Assembly (NCBI RefSeq): GCF_003313465.1 | Contig: NZ_KZ845673.1 | Location: 1-64,000, forward strand | Origin: Thermoflavimicrobium daqui | Lineage (GTDB): Bacteria; Bacillota; Bacilli; Thermoactinomycetales; Thermoactinomycetaceae | Direction of reading: 5' to 3' | Length of the DNA stretch: 64,000 bases | Shown: positions 34,184-46,565 of the stretch, piece after piece | Numbering within the stretch: the first letter of the stretch is position 1 | Layout: each line of letters opens with the position of its first letter | Position numbers and translations under genes: made by a program | Notes under the pieces: model-generated | Told to the model about the DNA's origin: nothing | Databases searched by the model: none | What the model saw: the letters and a program-made list of their open reading frames with translations, nothing else

Positions 34184-34789
34184 ATGCTGAATATTGAACA
34201 AGCGTTAGAGATTTTAAAAGAAAATGGTATCCATATTAGTCAACAAGTCTTATACCGGCATCTGAATCAAGGGAAAATTAAAGGAACCATTCGTACGAAA
34301 AGAGAAGGATGGTTGATTGATCCTGATGATTTAAACCGATTTATTGAAGAAAATACCGAGAAGGTGGAGAAAACCGATGATAACGCAAATAAGGATGAAC
34401 ACAAAGTTGAATTAACCAAGCAAATTGAAGAGTTAGAGGGGATCAGAACTGAATTGACTGGACAAGTCGAGGAACTAAAAGAAGAAAACGAAAATTTGAG
34501 AGAAGTCATGAATATATTACTTGAATCCCTAATCGCCAGAGTGAGTGTATTAAATGATAACAAACAGATGGTAGAGAAGAATCTAAAATTATATACGAAA
34601 CGTCTGGATGATACCATCCGACATGATAAGTATCTGCGTGGGATACTCGATCAAAATAAATGTGAACAGGTGTTTATCGAATCGATCATATCAGCATTTT
34701 GGGATGAAGAGGATATTGAAGGCTTTGAATGCAATCTCGAATACTTAGAAAGTATAGGTATCAGATATGATAAAGTGCGGAGCGAATAG
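34184..34789 (+). CDS. HTH regulator with coiled coil
   Basis: A 201-residue protein. Residues 1-52 form an excisionase/MerR-like winged HTH (ALEILKENGIHISQQVLYRH, then KREGWLIDPDDLNRFIEEN), followed by a Lys/Glu coiled coil (about 65-125) and a C-terminal acidic helical part. The architecture resembles plasmid-borne regulators or segregation helpers that dimerise through a coiled coil. It is divergent from the L,D-transpeptidase gene and upstream of the ParA operon. Confidence 0.6.
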   Translation: MLNIEQALEILKENGIHISQQVLYRHLNQGKIKGTIRTKREGWLIDPDDLNRFIEENTEKVEKTDDNANKDEHKVELTKQIEELEGIRTELTGQVEELKEENENLREVMNILLESLIARVSVLNDNKQMVEKNLKLYTKRLDDTIRHDKYLRGILDQNKCEQVFIESIISAFWDEEDIEGFECNLEYLESIGIRYDKVRSE

Positions 34790-34805
34790 ATATTTTTTGG
34801 ACTCA

Positions 34806-34832
34806 AAAAAAAAGCGCCCTAGATAGGCGCAT
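34806..34832 (+). terminator. hairpin after the HTH/coiled-coil gene
   Basis: GCGCC and GGCGC pair around CTAGATA directly downstream of the gene; only A-rich sequence follows, so termination may be weak. Confidence 0.5.
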
Positions 34833-35183
34833 AAAGTATGTAAAAAGGATGGCAATAAAAGTAAAATTACCGGAGTAAATGGAACAGTTTTATTATAACA
34901 TAAAATTCGGAAATTGGTTAACTTTAAAATAAAATTTATATTACGTAAATACGCAATGCCTATTATTTAATATGAAAATTAATAGAAAATGGAGAGATAA
35001 GTTTACTTGTTACCAGAGAGCAAGAATCACGTAAACCAATAAAGTAATGCATATCACTCCCTGTCTTTTTGAGATAGGGATTTTTTACTTTCCAGTTTCT
35101 GAAAAATTACAAGCAGGATATTTTGTTTGAGCCTAAAACCACTTACAATAAGAGAGTATAAGTAGAAGGGTAGGTGGAAATAG
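34833..35183. other. intergenic region upstream of parA
   Basis: No gene is supported. It contains a clear hairpin with a T6 tail at 35058-35087 (CCCTGTCT/AGATAGGG), which would end or attenuate transcription before parA. The region is the natural place for a parS-like site, but no repeated motif stood out. Confidence 0.45.
35058..35087 (+). terminator. terminator upstream of parA
   Basis: CCCTGTCT pairs with AGATAGGG (one G-T pair) around TTTTG, followed by six T residues, about 100 bases before the parA start. Confidence 0.7.
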
Positions 35184-36017
35184 ATGAAAACAGCAAAAGT
35201 AGTTTGTGTAGCAGGACAAAAGGGGGGAATTGCCAAAACAACTACTACAGGTAGTCTCGCTTTTTTAGCTAGTTTAAGTGGTTATCAAACTCTCGCAATC
35301 GATATGGATACGCAGTCTGACCTTTCATTGTTACTTACGCAAGTAGATGATATTGATGATGAGATTCAAAAAGGTTTCTTTAAGGGAACTGTTTTTGATG
35401 CGATGTTAGAGGGAAGACCAGAACGATACATAAATCATGTGAATGAAAACTTAGATGTTCTGGTGGCTAATGATGATTTGGCGAATCTACCAGCCTATGT
35501 TTATCAAGAATACGATGGGCATCCATCGGAACTTTTACGAGTAACCATCGAGCCTTTATTACCAGCCTATGATTTTATTTTTATCGATACACCCCCATCA
35601 CTATCCGAGATGATGACGAACGCATTAGGAGCATCAGATTATGTAGTGATCCCGTTTGATGGAAGTCGATATAATCTCAATGCACTTAGACGATTGTTCA
35701 AAACCGTAAATAAAATTCAAGAGCGTGTCAACCCGACACTTGAGATTTTTGGTATTTTGCCAACGTTGATTGATACATCAGGGGCCAAAGGGAGAAACGA
35801 ATATTTTGGTCAGCCTGTTCGAAGCGATTACAAATTAGTTTTAAACCATCTGTTATCCCATCCAGAATATAAAGATTATATGTTGAAGTACATCATTCCA
35901 AAGCGTGCAGCCACTGACCGACTTTCTTATGCAGGATTTACTAGTGATAATCCAGAATTGGAACGGGCATGTGAACCATATTTGCCATTGGTCGAGGAGT
36001 TGATTCAACGTGTCTAA
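35184..36017 (+). CDS. parA: ParA-family partition ATPase
   Basis: A 277-residue ParA/Soj protein. The deviant Walker A is QKGGIAKTTTTGSLA near residue 13, then LAIDMDTQSDLSLLL and the Walker B-like YDFIFIDTPPSLSEMM. Such ATPases move plasmid copies over the nucleoid with a DNA-bound partner. A GGGTAGGTGGA site precedes the ATG. It overlaps the next gene by eight bases. It is the second partition type in the window, besides the actin-like pair at 7.9-9.6 kb. Confidence 0.88.
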   Translation: MKTAKVVCVAGQKGGIAKTTTTGSLAFLASLSGYQTLAIDMDTQSDLSLLLTQVDDIDDEIQKGFFKGTVFDAMLEGRPERYINHVNENLDVLVANDDLANLPAYVYQEYDGHPSELLRVTIEPLLPAYDFIFIDTPPSLSEMMTNALGASDYVVIPFDGSRYNLNALRRLFKTVNKIQERVNPTLEIFGILPTLIDTSGAKGRNEYFGQPVRSDYKLVLNHLLSHPEYKDYMLKYIIPKRAATDRLSYAGFTSDNPELERACEPYLPLVEELIQRV

Positions 36018-36729
36018 GCAGTTAAATAAATTACAAAACAAGTTAAAAGGAATTGCAGCACATGATCGAATGATTCCAGAAAAGAAAGAAGAAAAACAGG
36101 ATTCAGTTAAGTCAACTAATGTAGTAGAAAGGAAATCGGAACCTGTTTCATCAAAGGAAGAAAAAGAAGTTGATGTTGTAAGTGATGTTAAACTTTCTAA
36201 TCAGCAGGATTCTTCTTTTATGTTCACTAAACCTAGTGATAAGGATAGTCCAGAATACGATGAATCCACTACTCAAGGTAATCAAAAAAATGCTAGTGAA
36301 AATGCTAGCAAAAACAAAGTAGATATCAATAAAGATGAGCAAGAAGCTAATAACATGGATATTTTCAAGGCTTTAGCTAATGCTCTTCAATCCAATCCCG
36401 AAATCCTATCCAACTTAGTAAATCAATCTAAAAATGAAAGTGGACCTGAGCCCAAAAAGACTCCGGTTAAGAAAAGGAGAATCAATAAGGATGTAGTAAT
36501 CGAAACGGTTTCTGAAACAATTAAGCGTGATGAAAAGAGAAAGAAGAAGAAACATTTTTATGAGAAGTATAAGCAGAAGAATATCTATATCCGAAATGAA
36601 ATATTAGATGTAATCAATCAATTATCAACGAGGAAAGGTGATATCCAAAACATGGTTCAAGATGCATTATTGTTGTACTTTAAGACAGTACATGGTATTG
36701 ATTTATATCATATCTTAGATGAAGAATAG
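36010..36729 (+). CDS. partner of ParA: centromere-binding RHH-like protein
   Basis: A 239-residue protein overlapping parA. Residues 1-165 are charged and low in complexity. The C-terminal about 55 residues read as a ribbon-helix-helix unit (KQKNIYIRNEILDVINQLS, TRKGDIQNMVQDALLLYFK). Small RHH partners pair with ParA in many Gram-positive plasmids instead of ParB. An acidic/Asn-rich spacer of this length is unusual for them. Confidence 0.65.
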   Translation: MSKQLNKLQNKLKGIAAHDRMIPEKKEEKQDSVKSTNVVERKSEPVSSKEEKEVDVVSDVKLSNQQDSSFMFTKPSDKDSPEYDESTTQGNQKNASENASKNKVDINKDEQEANNMDIFKALANALQSNPEILSNLVNQSKNESGPEPKKTPVKKRRINKDVVIETVSETIKRDEKRKKKKHFYEKYKQKNIYIRNEILDVINQLSTRKGDIQNMVQDALLLYFKTVHGIDLYHILDEE

Positions 36730-36752
36730 GCGCTAAGCGTCTATTTTTTTAT
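36729..36752 (+). terminator. terminator of the parA operon
   Basis: GGCGC and GCGTC pair around TAA (one G-T pair), followed by a T-rich tract, immediately after the stop codon. Confidence 0.55.
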
Positions 36753-36777
36753 GGTCTAACAGGTTCATAGATAAAGA

Positions 36778-36816
36778 AAAAACACAGGAGTAGAAGAACT
36801 ATCCTGTGTTTTATTG
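36778..36816 (-). terminator. terminator of the XRE regulator
   Basis: AAAACACAGGA and TCCTGTGTTTT form an 11-bp stem with a T-rich tail on the minus strand, overlapping the end of the XRE gene. Confidence 0.7.
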
Positions 36817-37179
36817 CGATGAAGCTTGTTGTATTTGATCGAATATAAATTCCAGTTGTTGTTTTAAAAACTCCTTTTGACGTGGAGTTAAAACACGACC
36901 ATCATATAAAAGTGTCTCAGCTTCCAAAACATTTCCTATATCATAAGAAACTTTTTTTCCTTCGACTTCTCTACCTAATAAATAGTCAACAGATACCCCC
37001 AGAGCTTTAGATAAATCATCGACTTGTTTAGTAGGCGGGCAACGCTTTCCAGTTTCATATGAGCTAATGACCGCAGCTGACCTGCCTATCAGTTTTCCAA
37101 TCTCTTCTTGGGTCATACCTTTTTTTATACGGATTAAACGGATACGTTCACCAATATCTTTCCTTCCTGAATTCTTCAT
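36811..37179 (-). CDS. XRE-family regulator
   Basis: A 122-residue regulator. The Cro/CI HTH is at about residues 10-65 (RIRLIRIKKGMTQEEIGKLI, AAVISSYETGKRCPP, LGVSVDYLLGRE). The C-terminal about 35 residues (LTPRQKEFLKQQLEFIFDQI) form a helix for dimerisation. A weak GGGGGAATTCG stretch precedes the start. It stands alone downstream of and convergent with the ParA operon, likely as a plasmid regulator. Confidence 0.8.
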   Translation of the reverse strand: MKNSGRKDIGERIRLIRIKKGMTQEEIGKLIGRSAAVISSYETGKRCPPTKQVDDLSKALGVSVDYLLGREVEGKKVSYDIGNVLEAETLLYDGRVLTPRQKEFLKQQLEFIFDQIQQASSQ

Positions 37180-37644
37180 CGAATTCCCCCATTTATATTT
37201 AATGGACGTAGTAAAAAAGATCCTATACTATTTTTTACATATTGATCACCAATATTTTCACTATAGGCTATTTTTTCAAGTAAAATGTTATCACAGAAAT
37301 TCGAAAATGACTATATTCGAACCAAAAAGAACATAGCTAAACATATTCGACCATAATCAGACGAAAATCCAATATGCCACTAAATTATTTTTTTGACAAA
37401 ATATAAAATACATCACATATCAAAGGGGATTGATGAATTAATGAAATTTAGCGATAACATCAGGAATATTTCAGTGGCATTATGTCAATTTTCAAGCGAC
37501 TGCTTCTAATCCTAAACGAATGATCCTCTTGCATCCGCTGCATATCAGACTTTATTTTCACTCATTCCGTCTCCTCTTTGGACTAAGTATAATATAGATA
37601 GTCCCTATCACATACGAGGAATACCACTTTTCCACCACGAATTA
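37180..37644. other. intergenic region at the backbone/accessory border
   Basis: About 465 AT-rich bases without a supported gene. A short open stretch from ATG 37441 (about 22 codons) has no recognisable product. It separates the plasmid-maintenance genes from the cad operon. Confidence 0.35.
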
Positions 37645-39771
37645 CTACTCTTTCACTCTCAGTAATCGCAATCCATTTAACGTAACAATCAATGTCGCAC
37701 CCATATCCGCAAAGATCGCCATCCAGAGAGTAAGCCAACCTGGAATAATGAGTAATAAGGCGATTACTTTGATTACTACAGAGAAAATAATGTTTTGCTT
37801 AATAATCTGTAGAGCTTTTCGGCTCAATTTCACCGTGAATGGAAGCTTTCTTAAATCGTCTGCCATAAGCGCAATATCTGCTGTTTCCAAAGCGGTATCG
37901 GTTCCGGCTCCTCCCATAGCAATGCCAACAGTTGCAGTTGCAAGAGCAGGAGCATCATTCATACCATCACCAATCATAGCTACAGTTCCGATTTCATTAC
38001 GTAGTTTCTTCATATACTCTAACTTATCTTGTGGAAGTAAATCGGCATGAATCTCAGCGACTCCTAATTGTTGTCCAATCGTTTTGGCTGTAGAGGCATT
38101 ATCTCCCGTAAGCATTACGGTTTTCTTAATACCCAGCTCATGAAGTTTTTGAATAACTTCTCGACTGCTTTCTCTTACTTCGTCAGCCACGGCAATCAAG
38201 GCTAAAATTTCGCTTTCTGTGCCCAAGGCCATAACAGTTTTACCTTGTAACTGTAGGCTTTTGCTTTGATAATACAGCTCTGGTGTCATTTCTTTTGGAA
38301 GTAACTCCTCAAAGAAAGCAGGACTTCCTACATAGTAAAGTGTGCCATTGACTTTCGCTTGAACCCCTTTTCCTGTCAAAGAAGTGAAGTCTTCCACCTG
38401 ATATTGATTAAGCTCAATCCCTTCTTCTTCTGCTTTGCGCAGGATAGCAGATGCAAGTGGGTGTTGTGAATTCTTTTCGATGGCTGCTGAGATCCCCATC
38501 AACTCTATATCTTTTCCTTGAGCCAATGATATGAAGTCAGTTACTTCTGGTACTCCTTTGGTCAATGTTCCTGTTTTATCAAAGGCAATGGCTTCAAGCC
38601 TCCCAGCTTCTTCAAGATAGATTCCGCCTTTGATAAGAACCCCATTTCGCGCAGCATTCCCAATTGCTGTTACAATGGAAACAGGGGTGGAGATCACCAA
38701 TGCGCATGGGCATCCAACAACTAGAAGAGCTAGACCGCGATAAATCCAGTCATACCAATCTCCGTTGAAAAAGAGAGGAGGAACAACGGCTAAGAGTAAA
38801 CCCGCAATTAGAATGGCTGGAGTATAAACTTTAGCAAAGCGGTCTACAAATGCCTGAGAAGGTGCTCGCTCTGCTTGCGCTTCTTCCACTAAATGAATAA
38901 TCTTCGATATTGTGGTATCTTCTATTCGTTTCGTTACTTTCACTTCCAATAATCCTTCTTCATTCAAGGTTCCGGCAAAAACTTCGTCATTCATCGTCTT
39001 AGCCACAGCGAGGGACTCTCCCGTAATCGCCGCTTGGTTGATAGAAGAAGTTCCCTTCACAACAATCCCATCTATGGCGATTTTTTGTCCTGGCTTGACG
39101 ATCATAATGTCTCCGACTTGAATTTCCTCAACGAAAATCAGTTTTTCTTTACCATTGCGTCGAATCAAAGCTTGCTTTGGAGCAATATCCATTAAGGAGC
39201 GAATCGATTGGCGTGCTTTATCCATTGAGAAAGTTTCTAGAGCCTCACTGACTGCAAATAAGATAACGACGGTTGCACCCTCACCCCATTCTCCTATAGC
39301 TGCTGCTCCTAAAATAGCAATGGTCATCAATGTATTCATTTGGAACTGCAAACGGATAAGATTTTTGAGTCCATTGATAAAGAGTCGGTATCCTCCGATA
39401 AGTATCGAGGAAGCATACAGAAGAATGGTTGGAATACTTTTTTCTCCATAGGAGTTTCCTACAAGCCATGCACCTATAAGGAGGATCAAAGAGATTAGGA
39501 CTTGGATGTTTTCTCTCCGTTTCCAAAACGGTTCCTTTTCAATTTGTTCGATCTGATTTTCTGGTGTTATTTTCAGATTTTCGAAGGATCCCGCCTTTTC
39601 CAATTCGTCGATACTGGCATCTCCATAAACTGTAATTTTCGAAGCACCGAAGTTCACTTTGGCATCTTTTACACCAGATAAATTACAAACATTCTTCTCA
39701 AATTGAGCAGCACAGTTTGCACAGGTAAATCCTTGAACCCGGTAAACTTTTTTATCTTGAGTTTGCTCCAT
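37645..39771 (-). CDS. cadA: heavy-metal P1B-type ATPase, cadmium/zinc efflux
   Basis: A 708-residue P-type ATPase from ATG 39771 ([20 protein letters not shown]). The N-terminal metal-binding domain has CANC. Ion-pathway motif CPC is in [10 protein letters not shown], the phosphorylation site is [13 protein letters not shown] is in [10 protein letters not shown], and the hinge is [12 protein letters not shown]. These match CadA/ZntA enzymes exporting Cd2+, Zn2+ and Pb2+. It overlaps the end of cadC by about 20 bases and would be co-transcribed with it from the CadC-controlled promoter. Confidence 0.93.
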   Translation of the reverse strand: MEQTQDKKVYRVQGFTCANCAAQFEKNVCNLSGVKDAKVNFGASKITVYGDASIDELEKAGSFENLKITPENQIEQIEKEPFWKRRENIQVLISLILLIGAWLVGNSYGEKSIPTILLYASSILIGGYRLFINGLKNLIRLQFQMNTLMTIAILGAAAIGEWGEGATVVILFAVSEALETFSMDKARQSIRSLMDIAPKQALIRRNGKEKLIFVEEIQVGDIMIVKPGQKIAIDGIVVKGTSSINQAAITGESLAVAKTMNDEVFAGTLNEEGLLEVKVTKRIEDTTISKIIHLVEEAQAERAPSQAFVDRFAKVYTPAILIAGLLLAVVPPLFFNGDWYDWIYRGLALLVVGCPCALVISTPVSIVTAIGNAARNGVLIKGGIYLEEAGRLEAIAFDKTGTLTKGVPEVTDFISLAQGKDIELMGISAAIEKNSQHPLASAILRKAEEEGIELNQYQVEDFTSLTGKGVQAKVNGTLYYVGSPAFFEELLPKEMTPELYYQSKSLQLQGKTVMALGTESEILALIAVADEVRESSREVIQKLHELGIKKTVMLTGDNASTAKTIGQQLGVAEIHADLLPQDKLEYMKKLRNEIGTVAMIGDGMNDAPALATATVGIAMGGAGTDTALETADIALMADDLRKLPFTVKLSRKALQIIKQNIIFSVVIKVIALLLIIPGWLTLWMAIFADMGATLIVTLNGLRLLRVKE

Positions 39772-40144
39772 TGCTTGCCAGCTCCTCGCTGTGATCAAAT
39801 GCAAGTCGAACCAATAGTTTGATATGATCATCATCAAGAGAATAAAAAACCAATTTTCCCTCTTTGCGGTACTTCGCTAGTCCCATGTTACGTAGTAACC
39901 GCAGATGATGCGAAGCCGTTGGTAAAGAAGATTGAATAATATTGGCTACATCACATACACAAAGCTCATCCTCTTGTACTAAAGCATAAGCGATTTTTAA
40001 ACGTGTAGGATCAGCTAATGCTTTAAAAATTTGAGCGGTATCTATTGGATCAACTGTTTCTAATGAAGTTTGAACTCGCTTCACTTTTTCTTGATCATAA
40101 CAATAAATTTCACAATGATCTGTACTCAATGAATTACACCTCAC
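39752..40144 (-). CDS. cadC: CadC-type ArsR/SmtB metal-sensing repressor
   Basis: A 130-residue ArsR-family repressor. Cd/Pb-binding Cys are present as CEIYCYD in the N-terminal arm and ELCVCD in helix 3. The recognition helix is [20 protein letters not shown]. The C-terminal [15 protein letters not shown] contains the usual structural zinc ligands. CadC releases its operator on binding Cd, Pb or Zn. An operator-like palindrome lies 53 bases upstream, and cadA follows. Confidence 0.92.
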   Translation of the reverse strand: MRCNSLSTDHCEIYCYDQEKVKRVQTSLETVDPIDTAQIFKALADPTRLKIAYALVQEDELCVCDVANIIQSSLPTASHHLRLLRNMGLAKYRKEGKLVFYSLDDDHIKLLVRLAFDHSEELASNGANSR

Positions 40145-40197
40145 TTTTATAATAAAACAACCATTTGATTATAATATAAAATGAAATGACCTTATGG

Positions 40198-40213
40198 TCA
40201 AATAGTTATTTGA
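40198..40213. promoter_or_regulatory. CadC operator
   Basis: TCAAATA-GT-TATTTGA is a perfect 7-2-7 inverted repeat. It matches the known CadC operator type of staphylococcal and bacillar cad operons and lies just upstream of cadC. Confidence 0.8.
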
Positions 40214-40260
40214 TTATGAGATTATTTTTCGTGTCATGCGTTTTTTGATAGGCGTATGTA

Positions 40261-40632
40261 TTATTTCCGCCAAAAATTCGTATATTCTGCTTTATCCTGG
40301 ATATTAAATTCGATCATTTTCTCAAGCAATTCGTAATTTACCGGCTCATTCCACAGAATTCGAAACAAGCCTTTGGTAGCGCTGTAGCCAGCTTGTGCAA
40401 TGTCATCGGCAAAGTGCGCAATGCTTACTTCTTCGAGTGCAACACTCAGATGATGCTTCGCTGTGGAAAAGCCGATGATAAATGTACCGTGATCGGAAAA
40501 CATTGGCGTATTCCACTTGATTTGCGGTTTTAAGTTTGGAAATTTATTAGCAACCCACACCAAAATTTCCTCTATTCGGTCGCGGTGGTCGGGGTTGTCG
40601 ATACCTGCTAAATATTTTTCAAAAACTTCCAT
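40261..40632 (-). CDS. DUF1801 family protein (YdhG/Fra-like)
   Basis: A 123-residue protein from ATG 40632, which has GGAGGAAG nine bases upstream. DUF1801 features are [39 protein letters not shown] and [21 protein letters not shown]. subtilis Fra (YdhG), an iron-chaperone-like protein, belongs to the same family. It is monocistronic. A longer open frame upstream has no better start. Confidence 0.75.
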   Translation of the reverse strand: MEVFEKYLAGIDNPDHRDRIEEILVWVANKFPNLKPQIKWNTPMFSDHGTFIIGFSTAKHHLSVALEEVSIAHFADDIAQAGYSATKGLFRILWNEPVNYELLEKMIEFNIQDKAEYTNFWRK

Positions 40633-40838
40633 GCCTTCTTCCTCCTTCGATGTTAAATTTGAATTTCCAGCCTTATAGCAATTTGTAATTAAGGGCAAAA
40701 TGCACCATTGTCTCTTCTTCGCGTAAAATTGAATGGAAAGCCTAACGGGTTATGTTTCCTATCGCAAAAATCATCACTAACATAATAAGTTTAGTGTGGT
40801 CTTATATTTCCTCTAACACTTTTTTAAGATCTTCGACC

Positions 40839-40951
40839 TAGCTCCCCCAACCATATTACTCGTCGACTTTATTTCGAATCGTTGGAAAAAGCATTTATTT
40901 GAGGATGACGGTACAATCAATCATCATTATTATGAAACAGTAAGAACCTAG
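40839..40951 (+). pseudogene. Tn3-type transposase fragment
   Basis: One short open stretch contains DFISNRWKKHLFEDDGTINH followed by HYYE, close to the conserved W..hvF...G.IdrryYE region of Tn3-family transposases. It starts and ends abruptly. A further short open stretch at about 41060-41200 just before the rph gene was not recognised. Confidence 0.5.
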
Positions 40952-41214
40952 AAAATGAAAATAAATACGTCCCTCCCCTTTTAATTATAAAATATAAATA
41001 GAATAAGATATAGACTGTTTATTCTTAGAGCTAAGTTCTAGAATTTATATATATGATGTAGACGTTGATCTGATTTATGCATATGCTTTGCAACTTGCGA
41101 AGGACTATTACCGAACCGACTCTAGCGAAGACACACTCCAAAAAATTAGAGATATACTCCAAATCATCAAAGGTAGAATTGCGATAAATAGAATTTAAAA
41201 AAGGTGGGAATTGA

Positions 41215-43815
<2,601 letters not shown>

Positions 43816-43850
43816 TTTCTGAATACGTACAGATTTAACATACTTACGTA

Positions 43851-43890
43851 AGAAGTCTCCCGCTTCTATAAGAGGTGAGATGAATGACAC
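43851..43890 (+). other. IS200/IS605-like right-end/omegaRNA-like hairpin remnant
   Basis: GAAGTCTCCCGCTTCTATAA then GAGGTGAGATGAATGACAC resembles the stem plus ATGAAT-GAC ending of IS605-type elements. A second one, CTCCCAC...GTGGGAG with GGTTCAT, is at about 44338-44371. No tnpA or tnpB is present. Confidence 0.3.
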
Positions 43891-43948
43891 GTCAGACGAG
43901 GGAGGTAGTTTTTTTTCCTCTCTCGCAAGTCTGGCTATTTTTTCGTTT
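43891..43948 (+). terminator. terminator of the rph gene
   Basis: CAGAC.GAG.GGAGG pairs with CCTCTCTCG..GTCTG across a T-rich loop, followed by a T run. Confidence 0.55.
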
Positions 43949-44355
43949 TTCAGAATCGTTTTTTGCCTATTTATTTCACCTTGATGTATAATAAAATGGC
44001 TGATTTCAGACATGTCCTGTCTGCAAGAAGAGAAAAAAGGTCTCTTCTAGAAACTACCGTTGTTCCTGTGGGTATTAAGAACATCGAGACACACATGGAG
44101 CGAGAAATATTTTAGCCAAATCGCTCTATGGAGCGATTCAGCATCTCGATGTTTTCACAAAACAAATGTATCTACGGATCGCTAAGCGAGAAGTAGTAGA
44201 TGGTCTGTTCCGACCCTAGTACATCCCTTTTGTACCTGTTGCTTACTTAGGAATCCAGATGACTATCCGATCACTTCGATCTAGTATCGAAGGCAAACCC
44301 TTCGATACGTGAGAGCTTCTTGATTCTGATGGTAAGAAACTCCCACATCCTAGCG

Positions 44356-44541
44356 TTAGCGTAAGTGGGAGAGGTTCATTAGTAAAACAGTAAACACTAA
44401 TCGACTTGCTCCCATTTTATTTCCAATAAGTTGCTTTTCAACGGGAACCAATCCAAAATGTTCTAGTAGCTCATTTGGATTCCAATTCGCTTCATAAGGT
44501 TCTTCCCCCAATCCAACCACCTTCAAAGAACTGTTGACCAT
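44356..44541 (-). pseudogene. Tn3-family transposase N-terminal fragment (DUF4158)
   Basis: The minus strand reads LLEHFGLVPVEKQLIGNKMG then ASRLVFTVLLM, close to the DUF4158 start of Tn3 transposases (usual ..W.L...E..ll.nK.GatRLgFAvlLkff). It breaks off after about 55 residues. Confidence 0.55.
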
Positions 44542-44872
44542 GCATCCCGATAGCGCGGAGAAAAAGGTCGCTGTCTACCTGTTTGAATCGTCCCCGAAGA
44601 AAAAATACACCGATCGTGGCATTCGGAAAATCCTCAAGAAGTATTCCGATCAGGCTGGCACAGTTCAATCTATTTCGCCGCATAAGTTGCGTCACTTCCT
44701 GTTGACATGGCTCAAGAAACAAGGCATTGAAGATGCACTCATTCAGCCTCATTCTGGACATACAAGCCATCTTCTCTTGGTGAATCTTCTACAAACTGGG
44801 AGACAAAAACAAAATCAGTTTCATTTATGCGTTGGATGTAATAGTCGCGATTTTGATTCAATTCATGTGTAA
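44541..44872 (+). pseudogene. tyrosine recombinase fragment
   Basis: The open stretch contains ISPHKLRHFLLTWLKKQGIE and LIQPHSGHTS, the HxLRH...GH catalytic block of tyrosine site-specific recombinases, preceded by SSPKKKYTDRGIRKILKKYS. The catalytic Tyr region and N-terminus are missing. Upstream it abuts the Tn3 fragment on the other strand. Confidence 0.65.
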
Positions 44873-44991
44873 CATACTTCTTGATAAAATAATTTAGGGC
44901 GTTTTCAGCATCGTTCGTTAAACAAAATAATCTTTATATACTTCTTCTGTATAGTAGTGATTGTTCGTCACCAGATCTCTTTTTTGCACAT

Positions 44992-45016
44992 GAAAAAACT
45001 GGCCTTTCGGCCAGCA
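44992..45016 (-). terminator. terminator of the AHSA1/MerR gene cluster
   Basis: On the minus strand CTGGCC-GAAA-GGCCAG is followed by six T residues. Confidence 0.8.
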
Positions 45017-45046
45017 CGTGATCTCACAGAAAAGGTACTTAGGTTC

Positions 45047-45517
45047 TCAGACGGACATCTTCTTCAAATACGCTTCGAGCCGGTCAAGATTTTGCTCGTT
45101 GGCTGGAGCTGCGATTTTCTTGATGGCGTTGAATACGGCAGCGTTTTCGAAAAGCTGACGCCAAGTCAGTCTGGTTTTGCCACCAAGATCCTCGAAGGTT
45201 ACCGTGAGCTGATAATGGGGTGCACAAAGATGCCGCAGCACGATCCGTTCAGATCCAATTTCGACAAATTCGCTTTTGTTGGGATAATCGACTCCGTTCG
45301 GTCCATGCATCACAAATTCCCATATCCCTCCCGGTCGTAAATCAAATTCGTGAAAAGTGTTCGTAAACCCGTTCGGACCCCACCACTGCGCCAAATGCTT
45401 GGGTTTTGTCCAGGCTTCGTAAATGAGAGCAGGGGATGCATTCATCACCCGCGTTGTTACAAATTCGTATTCTTGCGCAGCGCTGATTTCGTTGTTTGTC
45501 GCACGGTTTTCCGTCAT
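45047..45517 (-). CDS. AHSA1/SRPBCC domain protein
   Basis: A 156-residue START-like protein. VTTRVMNASPALIYEAWTKP at the N-terminus, then LAQWWGPNGFTNTFHEFDLR and RPGGIWEFVMHGPNG are the classic AHSA1 pattern. Such proteins bind hydrophobic ligands; no specific substrate is known. Base composition is more GC-rich than the plasmid backbone. It is the distal gene after a second AHSA1 gene and a MerR regulator, a common arrangement in Bacillales and Paenibacillus. Confidence 0.85.
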   Translation of the reverse strand: MTENRATNNEISAAQEYEFVTTRVMNASPALIYEAWTKPKHLAQWWGPNGFTNTFHEFDLRPGGIWEFVMHGPNGVDYPNKSEFVEIGSERIVLRHLCAPHYQLTVTFEDLGGKTRLTWRQLFENAAVFNAIKKIAAPANEQNLDRLEAYLKKMSV

Positions 45518-45547
45518 GCCCGTTCCTCCTCCACATGTTAAAATAGG

Positions 45548-45988
45548 TTAGCCGATCTCCAACTGCACACCCAGCTTGTCCAGCATCTCTTTGGTGCCGT
45601 GCTGGCGCTGGGCTGGCGTATCGTGGTCGTCCAGGAAGACGCCTTGCTCGGTGAAAATCAGCTTTGTGCCTCCGCCCTCTGGCTTGAACTCGACAGTCGT
45701 TGCGGAAACGGAAATCCGCGTTTGGTCCATATCCAAAGTATAGGTGTAAACGATGCGCTCGTCCGGCACAATGTCATGGTACCGGGCATCGAACGTAAAT
45801 ACCGGTCCGCCGGGAGGCCCTCCTTGACTGCTTTCTCCACCGCCGACACGGAAGTCAAACTCATCCGCTTTCGAAAACCATTGCTCTTTCAGGCGAGGGT
45901 CCGCCCAGTAAGCAAAAACCTTTGCCGGCGAGGCTTTATACACCCGTTCGACGACGAAAGTGTTATGAATGGCAGATCGTTCATTCAT
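45548..45988 (-). CDS. AHSA1/SRPBCC domain protein
   Basis: A 146-residue AHSA1 protein with FVVERVYKASPAKVFAYWAD, LKEQWFSKADEFDFRVGGGE and RIVYTYTLDMDQTRISVSAT. It begins five bases before the end of the MerR-like frame upstream and 30 bases before the next AHSA1 gene, so the three form one operon. Paralogous ligand-binding domains with MerR control suggest response to a small hydrophobic compound; this is inferred. Confidence 0.82.
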   Translation of the reverse strand: MNERSAIHNTFVVERVYKASPAKVFAYWADPRLKEQWFSKADEFDFRVGGGESSQGGPPGGPVFTFDARYHDIVPDERIVYTYTLDMDQTRISVSATTVEFKPEGGGTKLIFTEQGVFLDDHDTPAQRQHGTKEMLDKLGVQLEIG

Positions 45989-45993
45989 GATTT

Positions 45994-46499
45994 TCAGCTC
46001 CCTTGATTTGATTCGTCGGCATCCTTGTCAAGGAAGTCGCCCAGCAGGTCCAGACAGTGCTCCCAAGTCATCCGACGTTCGAGGATCAATTTTTCATGGC
46101 TCTTTTTCATAATTTTCAATAATTTTGTAAAATCTTCGACCGTCACAGGTTGTTTCAAATGCATCAGATTGGATATATTTTCCAATTTGGCCAAAAGCTT
46201 TTGCTGCATACGGATAGTTTCTTTCAGACGGGCGATTTGCAGCGACACGATTTACAGCGCCGACTGAAATGCCCGCCGGTTACTATGGACTTAATCTCCT
46301 CCAGCGATAAGCCGAGCTCTTTTAACGACAAAATTTGCTGCAATCTTGACAGATCGGCTTCGTTATACAGCCTGTGCCCCGAATCGGAATGTGCCGACGG
46401 AGAGAACAGACCGATCTGATCGTAAAACCTCAATGTTCGTATCGTGAGTCCTGTGAGCTTAGCAAGCTCTCCCACTTTCCAAATCCTCTTCATCATCAT
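45994..46499 (-). pseudogene. MerR-family regulator split by a frameshift
   Basis: The first frame (46499-46224) gives a complete MerR HTH: WKVGELAKLTGLTIRTLRFY, then IGLFSPSAHSDSGHRLYNEA. It leaves register at about 46265 and ends RRCKSCRCKSPV. The second frame (ending 45994) supplies the expected dimerisation coiled coil (LQIARLKETIRMQQKLLAKL) and effector part. A single small indel separates them. The promoter with a 19-base spacer is intact. The regulator is probably inactive or makes only a DNA-binding fragment. Confidence 0.7.
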
Positions 46500-46534
46500 T
46501 TCCTTTTTGATGCGATCCGTTTACCAGTAACTAT

Positions 46535-46565
46535 ACTATAAAGCATGACGTTACGTCACGTGCAA
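46535..46565 (-). promoter_or_regulatory. MerR-type promoter with 19-bp spacer and operator
   Basis: On the minus strand TTGCAC, a 19-base spacer and TATAGT form the promoter. The spacer holds the palindrome TGACG-TAA-CGTCA. Over-long spacers with a central dyad are the hallmark of promoters activated by MerR-family proteins. Confidence 0.75.

Noticed and set aside
34267-34617. 116-residue minus-strand ORF inside the HTH/coiled-coil gene
   Set aside because: It is the antisense shadow of Lys/Glu-rich codons.
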